In this document: positions 1 through 8,212 of the stretch, one piece after another
Position numbering within the stretch: position 1 is the first letter of the stretch
Layout: each line of letters opens with the position of its first letter
Source of the DNA: an uncultured Lachnospiraceae bacterium
GTDB taxonomy: Bacteria; Bacillota; Clostridia; Lachnospirales; Lachnospiraceae
Direction of reading: 5' to 3'
DNA: 36,309 nucleotides
Assembly: GCA_946040795.1 (NCBI GenBank)
Contig: CAMGCK010000015.1
Coordinates: 1-36,309 of the forward strand
Notes under the pieces: model-generated
The model's database searches: none
What the model saw: the letters and a program-made list of their open reading frames with translations, nothing else
What the model was told of the DNA's origin: nothing
Made by a program: the position numbers and the translations under genes

Positions 1-120
1 TTGAAGCCGAGAGGTCGCCGAGGGGACAGTTCCGAAGGAAGTGCGTAGGCGTTCCCAGCCTTGAAGCCGAGAGGTCGCCGAGGGGACAGTTCCGAAGGAA
101 GTGCGTAGGCGTTCCATCCC
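1..120. repeat. Tandem direct repeat, two 60-bp copies
   Basis: Positions 1-60 and 61-120 are the same 60-bp unit. The first 55 bases are identical and only three of the last five differ. There is no spacer between copies, and copy 1 begins at the first base of the window, so the array may continue upstream. The unit is GC-rich, contains the near-palindrome TTCCGAAGGAA, and has a short internal direct repeat (GCCGAGAGG / GCCGAGGGG). I see no other copy in the window. The function is unknown. Confidence 0.85.
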
Positions 121-169
121 AAAAAACAGCCTGTGAAAAATCAAAAAGGTTTTTCACAGGCTGTTTTTT
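121..169 (-). terminator. Intrinsic terminator of the M20 amidohydrolase gene, probably bidirectional
   Basis: Two perfectly complementary 20-base arms (121-140 and 150-169) enclose a 9-base loop. The arms end in A6 and T6 runs, so the hairpin has a U tract on either strand. It overlaps the last two bases of the amidohydrolase stop codon at 168-170. It would also stop transcription arriving from the upstream repeat region. Confidence 0.92.
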
Positions 170-1532
170 ATCGATTGGCAAAATCCATCGTTACCGTGCC
201 GTCCTCATTATAAATGACGGCTTCCTTATCCAGCGTGATCCGGTCCAGGGACTCCAGATAAGCCTTGATGGACGGGAACTGCGGCTTGTAGTTTTCGATG
301 ATATGCTTGGCCTTGGAAGCACCGTCGGTCAGGAGGGCGTCTGCCACCATCAGCTGGATCTTGGCGGAGTTGACACACAGCTTGTAGGGATCCGTAATGA
401 AATAGTCGATGCCGTGGCCGTGTCCGGACGCGCCTGCGCACCAGAGCTGCATGCCGGGCATGACGCAGGTGACATCGCCGAAGTCGGAGGAACCTGTGCT
501 CCAGCCTTCATAATCAAAGTCCACATGATCATCGCCTACCAGATCTTTGCAGAGCTGTTCAGTGAGCTGCATGTATTCCACATCGTGGATCTCCGGTGCG
601 TAACCGGGGCGATCATTCAGTTCCAGGCAGGCCCCCATCGCCAGCGCAGCGCCGGCCAGGGCACGATTGATTTTTCCGTTTTCACGCTTGATGGCTTCAA
701 GCGAAGAACCGCGGACATAGCTTTCAATCTTCATCTCATCCGGAATGATATTGACTGCGCAGTTGACCCCCTTCATGATGGGGTGGAACCGGACATGGTC
801 CTGATCCGGGAAGGTTTCACGAAGATCGTTGCAGGCCTGCAGACCCAGCATGGCTGCATACTGTGCATTGATGCCGTCCTGCGGAGAACCGCCGGCATGT
901 GAGGATTTGCCTTTATAAGTGAAGACTTTGGCTACACAGCCGTTCATGCCCTTGTTTCCGCCAAGTTCCATGCCGCCGTCCATGGCAGCACCATGGACCA
1001 TGAGGGAAATATCGACGCCGTCAAAGAAACCGCGGTACATGAATTCCGGCTTGCCGCCGTTGTATTTGATGATGCCCTGCTTGCGGAGACCTTCACGGAA
1101 GTCCAGCTGAATCATTTCCTCGGCGGGGACCAGCATCAGGCGGATCTTGCCGCACATGCCGTCCAGCGCGCCCGGCTCCTTCAGTGCCGCAGCGATGCCG
1201 AGCATGGTGGCAGCCTGGCCGTGGTGACCGCAGGCGTGGGTCATGCCATTGACGGATTCCGGATGGTTGGCGATGTCCAGCGCGTCCAGTTCGCCCATGA
1301 TGGCGAGCATCGGGCCAGGCTTTCCGGTATCTACATCGGTGATGAAGCCGGGAATATTGCCGGCCTGGGTCAGCGTGTAACCCAGTGCTTCAAATCGTTC
1401 CGTGAGGTATGCATTGGCCTCCCATTCGGTGTAACCGGTCTGGGGGTGTTTCCAAAGCCAGCGTTCTGCTTCCAGCATCAGTTCTTTGTGCTTGTCCGCC
1501 ATGGCGGTGATCTGTTCCTGTCTGTCGGTCAT
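168..1532 (-). CDS. M20-family (M20D-like) amidohydrolase/metallopeptidase
   Basis: A 454-residue cytoplasmic enzyme of the M20 amidohydrolase family, which hydrolyses amide bonds in N-acyl amino acids, aminobenzoyl-glutamate or small peptides; the substrate here cannot be read from sequence. Visible family motifs are GELDAL (80-85), HACGHH (99-104, the metal-binding Cys/His region), PAEE (136-139, catalytic and metal-binding Glu), SSHAGGSPQDG for the dimerisation-domain His, and a late GHGHG. Length is normal for AbgB/HyuC-like members. The ATG start is supported by AAGGAG about ten bases upstream. The gene is monocistronic: terminator 121-169 lies at its 3' end, and it is divergent from metY across 258 bp. 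Only a weak promoter candidate (TTGAAA near 1651-1656, minus strand) is visible. Confidence 0.9.
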   Translation of the reverse strand: MTDRQEQITAMADKHKELMLEAERWLWKHPQTGYTEWEANAYLTERFEALGYTLTQAGNIPGFITDVDTGKPGPMLAIMGELDALDIANHPESVNGMTHACGHHGQAATMLGIAAALKEPGALDGMCGKIRLMLVPAEEMIQLDFREGLRKQGIIKYNGGKPEFMYRGFFDGVDISLMVHGAAMDGGMELGGNKGMNGCVAKVFTYKGKSSHAGGSPQDGINAQYAAMLGLQACNDLRETFPDQDHVRFHPIMKGVNCAVNIIPDEMKIESYVRGSSLEAIKRENGKINRALAGAALAMGACLELNDRPGYAPEIHDVEYMQLTEQLCKDLVGDDHVDFDYEGWSTGSSDFGDVTCVMPGMQLWCAGASGHGHGIDYFITDPYKLCVNSAKIQLMVADALLTDGASKAKHIIENYKPQFPSIKAYLESLDRITLDKEAVIYNEDGTVTMDFANR

Positions 1533-1708
1533 GTCGATATACTCCTTGATGTTTTTATCTGAACCGCTTTGATTGAGGCTGCGGTCATCGATCCTTTAAT
1601 AAGAGACGATCATTCATTATTTTCTTTAGGTTATTCCAAATCGATTGATTTTTCAACAAGGAGTTCTTTATTTTTCGAAAAAACGGGCGAGCGGGGTGGG
1701 TGGAATAC

Positions 1709-1737
1709 TGTACATTTCCCTGCGAGTGGAGTATAAT
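1709..1737 (+). promoter_or_regulatory. Sigma-A-type promoter of metY
   Basis: TGTACA (1709-1714), a 17-bp spacer and a perfect TATAAT (1732-1737). The -10 box forms the outer end of the inverted repeat at 1732-1772, so a protein bound to that repeat would cover the promoter. Confidence 0.7.
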
Positions 1738-1772
1738 GTTTTGAGAACATTGCAGAAATGCAAAACATTATA
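1732..1772 (+). promoter_or_regulatory. 11-bp inverted repeat enclosing a GAAA-loop hairpin, metY leader or operator
   Basis: TATAATGTTTT (1732-1742) and AAAACATTATA (1762-1772) are perfect reverse complements 19 bases apart. Between them TTGCA-GAAA-TGCAA (1750-1763) is a 5-bp stem closed by a GNRA tetraloop, sharing two bases with the right arm. The left arm contains the -10 box and the right arm ends seven bases before the Shine-Dalgarno sequence. It could be a repressor operator, an RNA element, or both. No SAM riboswitch or T-box core is visible. Confidence 0.5.
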
Positions 1773-1790
1773 CGAATTTGGAGAGATATC

Positions 1791-3080
1791 ATGAGCGATT
1801 ACACCATCAACACAAAATGTGTACAGGCCGGCTATACTCCCGGAAACGGCGAGCCGCGTCAGATTCCGATTATTCAGTCCACGACTTTCAAATACAGTAC
1901 CAGTGAGGACATGGGCAAGCTGTTTGATCTGGAGGCTTCCGGCTACTTCTACAGCCGTCTTCAGAACCCCACCAATGACCATGTTGCGACCAAGATCGCT
2001 GCGCTTGAGGGTGGTACCGCAGGTATGCTGACCTCTTCCGGTCAGGCTGCGAATTTCTTCGCGCTGTTCAATATCTGTGAAGCGGGCAGCCATATCGTGG
2101 CTTCTTCTTCCATTTACGGAGGCACCTTCAATCTGATTTCCGTTACCTTAAAGAAGATGGGCATCGATTCCACCTTCGTTTCTCCGACGGCATCTGAAGA
2201 GGAACTGAATGCAGCATTCCGTGAGAATACCCGTGCGATGTTCGGCGAGACCATTGCCAATCCTGCGCTGACGGTTCTGGATATTGAAAAGTTTGCCAAG
2301 GTAGCGCATGCGCATGGTGTTCCGCTTATTGTGGATAATACCTTCCCGACTCCGGTCAACTGCAGACCCATCGAGTGGGGCGCGGATATCGTCACCCATT
2401 CCACCACAAAGTATATGGACGGTCACGGTGCAGCTGTGGGCGGTGCCATTGTTGATTCCGGCAACTTTGACTGGATGGCTCACGCAGATAAGTACCCGGG
2501 CCTCTGCACGCCGGATGATTCTTATCACGGAATCACCTATGCGGAAAAGTTCGGTCAGGGCGGTGCTTTTATCACGAAGGCTACTTCTCAGCTGATGCGT
2601 GATCTGGGCTGCATCCAGTCTCCGCAGAATGCATTCATCCTGAACCTGGGTCTGGAATCCCTGCATGTCCGTATGCCGCGTCACGTGGAGAACGGTCAGG
2701 CTGTTGCGGAGTTCCTGGCAAATCATCCCAAGGTTACCAAGGTAAGTTACCCCGGCCTTCCAGGCGACAAGTATTATGACCTGGCTCAGAAGTACCTTCC
2801 GAACGGCGGATGCGGTGTCGTTTCCTTTGAGATCGCCGGCGGCAGACCGTCTGCAGAAGCATTCATGAAGGAACTGAAGCTGGCTGCCATCGAGACCCAT
2901 GTAGCAGATGCAAGAACCTGCTGCCTGAATCCGGCCACCTCCACACATCGTCAGATGACAGAAGAGCAGCTGGAAAAGGCGGGCGTACCGGCAGGTCTGA
3001 TCCGTATCTCCTGCGGTCTTGAGGATAAGGCGGATCTGATTGCCGATCTGGCACAGGCACTGGAAAAAGTAGAAATCTGA
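1791..3080 (+). CDS. metY: O-acetylhomoserine sulfhydrylase (O-acetylhomoserine aminocarboxypropyltransferase)
   Basis: A PLP-dependent Cys/Met metabolism enzyme (429 aa) that makes homocysteine from O-acetylhomoserine and sulfide in the cytoplasm. The PLP lysine lies in HSTTKYMDGHG (K207). Substrate and cofactor signatures YSRLQNPTND (54-63), SSGQAA (82-87) and VDNTFPTP (181-188) are intact, and the length matches MetY. ATG 1791 is chosen because GGAGAG (1780-1785) precedes it at five bases; an upstream in-frame ATG at 1758 has no ribosome binding site and lies inside the leader inverted repeat. The substrate supplier metA, with acetyl-type residues, is 21 kb downstream. No hairpin follows the stop codon before the pyrG leader, so some readthrough into pyrG is possible. 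Confidence 0.93.
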   Translation: MSDYTINTKCVQAGYTPGNGEPRQIPIIQSTTFKYSTSEDMGKLFDLEASGYFYSRLQNPTNDHVATKIAALEGGTAGMLTSSGQAANFFALFNICEAGSHIVASSSIYGGTFNLISVTLKKMGIDSTFVSPTASEEELNAAFRENTRAMFGETIANPALTVLDIEKFAKVAHAHGVPLIVDNTFPTPVNCRPIEWGADIVTHSTTKYMDGHGAAVGGAIVDSGNFDWMAHADKYPGLCTPDDSYHGITYAEKFGQGGAFITKATSQLMRDLGCIQSPQNAFILNLGLESLHVRMPRHVENGQAVAEFLANHPKVTKVSYPGLPGDKYYDLAQKYLPNGGCGVVSFEIAGGRPSAEAFMKELKLAAIETHVADARTCCLNPATSTHRQMTEEQLEKAGVPAGLIRISCGLEDKADLIADLAQALEKVEI

Positions 3081-3163
3081 CAGAAAGGCTGAATGCGGGA
3101 CGGGTATTGGCTGATGTAAAAGAAGCAATGGATGGACTGTTTTCAGGAATCTTCATTAGTGAC

Positions 3164-3192
3164 TTGACAACAGAGGGAGAAAGAAGTAAAAT
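3164..3192 (+). promoter_or_regulatory. Strong sigma-A promoter upstream of the pyrG leader
   Basis: A perfect TTGACA (3164-3169), a 17-bp spacer and TAAAAT (3187-3192). The predicted start at about 3198-3200 is only some six bases before a strong terminator hairpin. No comparable promoter is seen between that hairpin and pyrG. Confidence 0.85.
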
Positions 3193-3204
3193 ATGCAGGT
3201 GATT

Positions 3205-3249
3205 GAGCGACAATGACGCCGAGATGATGGTGTCATTGTCGCTCTTTTT
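3205..3249 (+). terminator. Terminator hairpin in the pyrG leader (probable attenuator)
   Basis: Arms 3205-3220 and 3229-3244 pair over 16 bp with one G-U, around an 8-base loop, and are followed by T5 then GTTG. Because it sits between the strong promoter at 3164-3192 and pyrG, most transcripts should stop at about 50 nt unless antitermination occurs. Attenuation of pyrG by CTP-dependent reiterative initiation is known in Bacillus. Here the start region has only GG and I see no CU-rich pairing partner, so the mechanism may differ. It may instead serve simply as the metY terminator. Confidence 0.8.
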
Positions 3250-3289
3250 GTTGTTCTGAATGAACACGCTGCCCCTGATGACAGGGTAG

Positions 3290-4945
<1,656 letters not shown>

Positions 4946-4955
4946 GGTCAATTTG

Positions 4956-4989
4956 ACGAAAACAGGGAGCGTAATGCCCCCTGTTTCGT
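4956..4989 (+). terminator. Hairpin after pyrG, probable weak terminator
   Basis: Arms 4956-4967 and 4978-4989 form an 11-bp stem with one bulged A and a 10-base loop. The U-rich stretch (TTTTTT) comes about ten bases later rather than directly after the stem, so termination may be incomplete. Confidence 0.55.
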
Positions 4990-5026
4990 GAAATGGACGA
5001 TTTTTTACTGCATTGCAATAAAGTGC

Positions 5027-5055
5027 TTGCGCAGTGATATTCATGCCGTTATAAT
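5027..5055 (+). promoter_or_regulatory. Promoter of the glycine riboswitch transcript
   Basis: A perfect TATAAT (5050-5055) lies 17 bp after a weak -35 (TTGCGC, 5027-5032). The predicted start near 5062 is just before the first aptamer. Confidence 0.65.
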
Positions 5056-5079
5056 AAAGCAGAATTCAGCTAGTGGAAA

Positions 5080-5242
5080 CTTGCAGGAAAGCACATCAGT
5101 GCACCGAAGGAGCAACACTCTCAGGTGTCCCGAAAGGGATGAGGACTGTAAGCGGATAGTACTTTGGAGACATCTGCACATGCAGAGGCCGAAGGGGCAA
5201 TGCCGGTTGATCCGGTAAAATCTCTCAGGCAAAAGGACAAAG
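5080..5242 (+). ncRNA. Tandem glycine riboswitch
   Basis: Two glycine aptamers in series. Aptamer 1 runs about 5080-5152: its P1 is CTTGCAG / CTGTAAG and it contains CACCGAAGGAGCAA and CTCTCAGG. Aptamer 2 runs about 5162-5242: its P1 is CTTTG / CAAAG, with GGCCGAAGGGGCAA and CTCTCAGGCAAAAGGACAAAG. These conserved blocks are diagnostic of the family. Aptamer 1 has a shortened tail, CCCGAAAGGG in place of the usual AAAAGGAC. Downstream come two small hairpins (5247-5261 and 5263-5273) and then terminator 5281-5310, which is the likely expression platform. The controlled gene is the AGCS symporter, so glycine probably adjusts its own or alanine transport. Whether the switch is ON or OFF cannot be settled from the visible pairing. 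Confidence 0.95.
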
Positions 5243-5280
5243 CGTTTTTCTGATATTCAGAATCACATTGTGACCTTTTG

Positions 5281-5310
5281 AGCCGGAGAATGTATTATTC
5301 TCCGGCTTTT
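5281..5310 (+). terminator. Terminator in the riboswitch expression platform
   Basis: A perfect 10-bp stem (5281-5290 with 5298-5307), a 7-base loop and a short U run (TTTT). It lies 39 bases after aptamer 2 and 87 bases before the symporter start, where a riboswitch-controlled terminator is expected. I did not find a convincing antiterminator pairing. Confidence 0.8.
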
Positions 5311-5397
5311 CATGTGAAAGGCGTACCGGCTGACAGGCGGACGCCGACGGACTCTGTATATCCGGTCAAGGCTGAACGAAAGAAAAGGAGCATTATT

Positions 5398-6936
5398 ATG
5401 GAAAACTTTTTTAACAGCCTTACCGCGGTAAATGACGCTGTCAATACTTTTGTCTGGGTAAAGCTCGGTCTCTGGCTTCTGATCGCGGTCGGCGTGATCA
5501 TGACGGTCTCACTGAAATTCTTCCAGATCGGCCACATCGGTCACTGGATGAAGGAAACCATCGGCAGTCTGTTTGCCAAGAAGAATGTCGGCCATGCAAA
5601 GGAAAAGGGCGCGATCTCGCCGTTCCAGGCACTGTGTACAGCCCTGGCGGCAACCATCGGTACCGGTAATATTGCCGGTGTTGCGGGCGCCATCTGCATC
5701 GGCGGTGCAGGTGCTGTTTTCTGGATGTGGATCGCTGCATTCTTCGGAATGATGACAAATTTCTCCGAAAATGTGCTGGGTATCTATTTCAGAAGAAAAA
5801 ATCATAACGATGAATGGTCCGGCGGTGCCATGTATTATCTGGAAGACGGTCTGGGCAGCTACAAGGGCATGAAGGGCGTCGGCAAGGTACTGGCCGTCCT
5901 GTTCGCAATCTTTGCGATCCTGGCTTCCTTTGGTATCGGCAACATGGGTCAGACCAATAAGATCGTCGCCAATATTGAAGCGGCGTTCCCCATCAAGGCA
6001 CTGGTTGAAACCAAACTGTTGGGCAATGTCAGCCTTTATGCGCTGATGATCGGTATTGTACTTATGATCCTGGGTGGTCTCATCATCATCGGCGGTCTGA
6101 AGCGAATTGCATCCGTTGCGGAAAAAATCGTTCCCTTCATGGTTGTTCTGTTCGTGGCCGGTGCGCTGGTTATCATCGGTGTTCATTACAATATGATCGG
6201 TGCGGCATTCGCAGCCATCTTTACCACGGCTTTCAAACCGGTTGCAGTTGCGGGCGGCGGAATCGGCTACCTGATCTCCGTTGTTGTGACGCAGGGCTTC
6301 AAGCGCGGCGTGTTCTCCAATGAGGCCGGTCTTGGTTCCTCCGTCATGGTTCATTCCAATTCCAATGTTTCCGAACCGGTTACACAGGGCATCTGGGGCA
6401 TCTTTGAAGTGTTTGCCGATACCATCGTTGTTTGTACGATGACAGCGCTTCTGATTCTGACCTCCGGCCTGTATGATCTTACCACCGGCACCTTAGTGGA
6501 AGGCGTTACCGACGCTACGCTCGTGGCTTCTGTATTCAACAAGGTTTTTCCGTGGGGCAACATCGGCCAGAAATTCGTAGCCGTTGCCATGTTCCTGTTT
6601 GCGTTCACCACTGTCCTCGGCTGGTCCCATTACGGTTCCAAGGCTGTGGAGTATCTGGCAGGTAAGGTTGGCGTGAAGATCTATCGTGTATTCTTTGTAC
6701 TGCTGATCGTCACCGGCGGTCTGATGACCTCTTCTCTGGCTTGGGATATTTCCGATACCTTCAACGGTCTCATGATGATCCCCAACCTGATCGGTGTGGT
6801 CAGCCTGTGTCCGCTGGTTGTAAAGATCACCAGGAATTACATCGACCGCAGATTGAACGGTAAAAATGAAAAACCGATCCTTTCTTATGACGCACAGCTT
6901 CAGAAGGAAGCGGAAGAGAAGATCGCAAACGAGTGA
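5398..6936 (+). CDS. AGCS-family sodium/alanine (glycine) symporter
   Basis: A 512-residue integral membrane protein that imports alanine or glycine with Na+. The AGCS signature region is clear: ALCTALAATIGTGNIAGVA near residue 80, TNFSENVLGIYFR, GGAMYYLEDGLG, and later FKRGVFSNEAGLGSS. About ten or eleven hydrophobic segments span the protein, and a charged tail (residues 480-512) ends it. ATG 5398 is chosen because AAAAGGAG lies seven bases upstream; an open frame reaches further 5' into the riboswitch terminator but has no ribosome binding site. Glycine control through the upstream riboswitch supports glycine and/or alanine as substrate. Terminator 6989-7058 follows. Confidence 0.94.
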   Translation: MENFFNSLTAVNDAVNTFVWVKLGLWLLIAVGVIMTVSLKFFQIGHIGHWMKETIGSLFAKKNVGHAKEKGAISPFQALCTALAATIGTGNIAGVAGAICIGGAGAVFWMWIAAFFGMMTNFSENVLGIYFRRKNHNDEWSGGAMYYLEDGLGSYKGMKGVGKVLAVLFAIFAILASFGIGNMGQTNKIVANIEAAFPIKALVETKLLGNVSLYALMIGIVLMILGGLIIIGGLKRIASVAEKIVPFMVVLFVAGALVIIGVHYNMIGAAFAAIFTTAFKPVAVAGGGIGYLISVVVTQGFKRGVFSNEAGLGSSVMVHSNSNVSEPVTQGIWGIFEVFADTIVVCTMTALLILTSGLYDLTTGTLVEGVTDATLVASVFNKVFPWGNIGQKFVAVAMFLFAFTTVLGWSHYGSKAVEYLAGKVGVKIYRVFFVLLIVTGGLMTSSLAWDISDTFNGLMMIPNLIGVVSLCPLVVKITRNYIDRRLNGKNEKPILSYDAQLQKEAEEKIANE

Positions 6937-6988
6937 GTTTTCAAAAACGTTCTGTAAATTGAAATAATAGTAATATACCCATACAAGG

Positions 6989-7058
6989 CTCCGGTCTTCT
7001 TCCGGTCCTGCATATCAATGAGGAGGATATGCGGGAACGGCAGGGGATCGGAGTTTTT
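6989..7058 (+). terminator. Long nested hairpin ending in a U tract, terminator after the AGCS symporter
   Basis: An outer 8-bp stem (6989-6996 with 7046-7053, one G-U) directly precedes T5 (7054-7058). Inside it a 10-bp stem (about 7007-7016 with 7026-7035, one G-U) is connected by a partly paired segment. At about 70 nt it is longer than a typical terminator, but its position after the symporter and before the azlC promoter fits termination. Confidence 0.7.
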
Positions 7059-7078
7059 CAGTATAGGCCGGCGCAGTG

Positions 7079-7107
7079 TTCCATTTTGATGAAAAGCGTG
7101 CTATAAT
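7079..7107 (+). promoter_or_regulatory. Probable azlC promoter
   Basis: A perfect TATAAT at 7102-7107, 57 bp before the azlC start. At 17 bp spacing the -35 is only TTCCAT (7079-7084), a poor match, so an activator may be needed. Confidence 0.45.
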
Positions 7108-7163
7108 CAACGTAAGCTGCGCTGCAGCCGCTTGGTCCAAAAACATTCATACGAGGCAGAATT

Positions 7164-7880
7164 ATGAAAGAAGAATTTACGACCGAACAGGACGTGAAGA
7201 ATCTCGTGGTGAAACGAGCTTTCCGCGATTCCATTCCGGTCATGACCGGATACATCGTCCTGGGCATTGGTTTTGGCATGTTGTTGAAATCCGAAGGCTA
7301 TGGCATTCTCTGGAGTCTGGCCATGAGTGTCTTTATCTATGCGGGCTCGATGCAGTACGTGGCAGTAAGCCTTCTGGCATCGGCAACGCCTCTTATCACC
7401 GCTATGCTCACGACGCTGATGGTCAATGCGCGCCACCTGTTTTACGGAATTTCCATGACGGAAGCGTACAAGGACGCAGGCAAGGGAAAGCCGTACATGA
7501 TCTTCGGTCTGACAGATGAGACCTATTCGCTGGTTTGCCATCTTCCGAAGGACATGGACCGGAAGGAGCAGATGCGCTACAGCCTGCTTGTAACGGTGTT
7601 TGACCATTGTTACTGGGTGACGGGTTCTGTCATCGGTTCATTGATTCCGTTCAGTGCAAAAGGCATCGATTTTGCTTTGACAGCGCTGTTTATCACGATC
7701 TTTACAGATCAGTGGCTGACAACAAGGAATCATTTTTCGGCAATCGCCGGCGTGCTGGCTTCTGTGGCCTGTGTCCTTCTGTTTGGCTCGGCAAATTTCC
7801 TGATTCCGGCCATGATCGCCATTTCTGTGATTCTGATCACCGGTAAAAAATTCGCGCTGAAGGAGGAGAAGAGCAAATGA
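7164..7880 (+). CDS. azlC: AzlC-family branched-chain amino-acid exporter, large subunit
   Basis: A 238-residue membrane protein of the AzlC family, which with AzlD exports branched-chain amino acids and analogues such as azaleucine. Family features include RAFRDSIPVMTGYIVLGIGFG near the start, FIYAGSMQYVAV (about residues 57-68), the VNARHLFYGIS motif, and GLTDETYSL. Several hydrophobic segments follow. GAGG (7153-7156) precedes ATG 7164 at seven bases. The stop codon overlaps azlD by four bases (ATGA), typical of translational coupling between the two subunits. The protein ends in a charged KKFALKEEKSK tail. Confidence 0.92.
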   Translation: MKEEFTTEQDVKNLVVKRAFRDSIPVMTGYIVLGIGFGMLLKSEGYGILWSLAMSVFIYAGSMQYVAVSLLASATPLITAMLTTLMVNARHLFYGISMTEAYKDAGKGKPYMIFGLTDETYSLVCHLPKDMDRKEQMRYSLLVTVFDHCYWVTGSVIGSLIPFSAKGIDFALTALFITIFTDQWLTTRNHFSAIAGVLASVACVLLFGSANFLIPAMIAISVILITGKKFALKEEKSK

Positions 7881-8200
7881 TGCATTCTGTACTGATCGTC
7901 GCGGTCGCTTCTCTGGTGACCATCGCCCTCCGATTCCTTCCGTTCATGATTTTTAACGGAAAGAGAAAAACACCGGATATTATCCTGTATCTGGGAAAGG
8001 TTCTGCCGTATGCCATCATGGGCATGCTGGTCGTTTATTGTCTGAAGGACATGTCATTTAAGGCTGCGGCTGATTTTGTACCGCAGATCATCGCAGGCGC
8101 GGTCGTGGTCCTGTCTTATGTGTGGAGGCGGAACACGCTTCTTTCCATCAGCGGCGGCACGCTGGTGTATGTGCTGTTAGTGAATTTTCTGTTTGTATAA
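7877..8200 (+). CDS. azlD: AzlD-family branched-chain amino-acid exporter, small subunit
   Basis: A small hydrophobic protein (107 aa) with about four membrane segments, including the AzlD-typical TIALRFLPFMIF near the start and LGKVLPYAIMGMLVVY in the middle. It partners AzlC in branched-chain amino-acid efflux. The start overlaps the azlC stop by four bases; ATG 7880, one codon later, is an equally possible start. GGAGG inside the end of azlC serves as its ribosome binding site. Confidence 0.92.
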   Translation: MMHSVLIVAVASLVTIALRFLPFMIFNGKRKTPDIILYLGKVLPYAIMGMLVVYCLKDMSFKAAADFVPQIIAGAVVVLSYVWRRNTLLSISGGTLVYVLLVNFLFV

Positions 8201-8212
8201 GGGAGGGTTGGA

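Noticed and set aside
1-120. CRISPR array
   Set aside because: The repeats abut directly with no spacers and no cas genes are present.
1738-1790. SAM riboswitch or T-box upstream of metY
   Set aside because: The leader is under 60 nt and lacks the conserved cores of both.
5278-5397. N-terminal extension of the AGCS symporter
   Set aside because: The extension crosses the riboswitch terminator and has no ribosome binding site; ATG 5398 has AAAAGGAG at seven bases.
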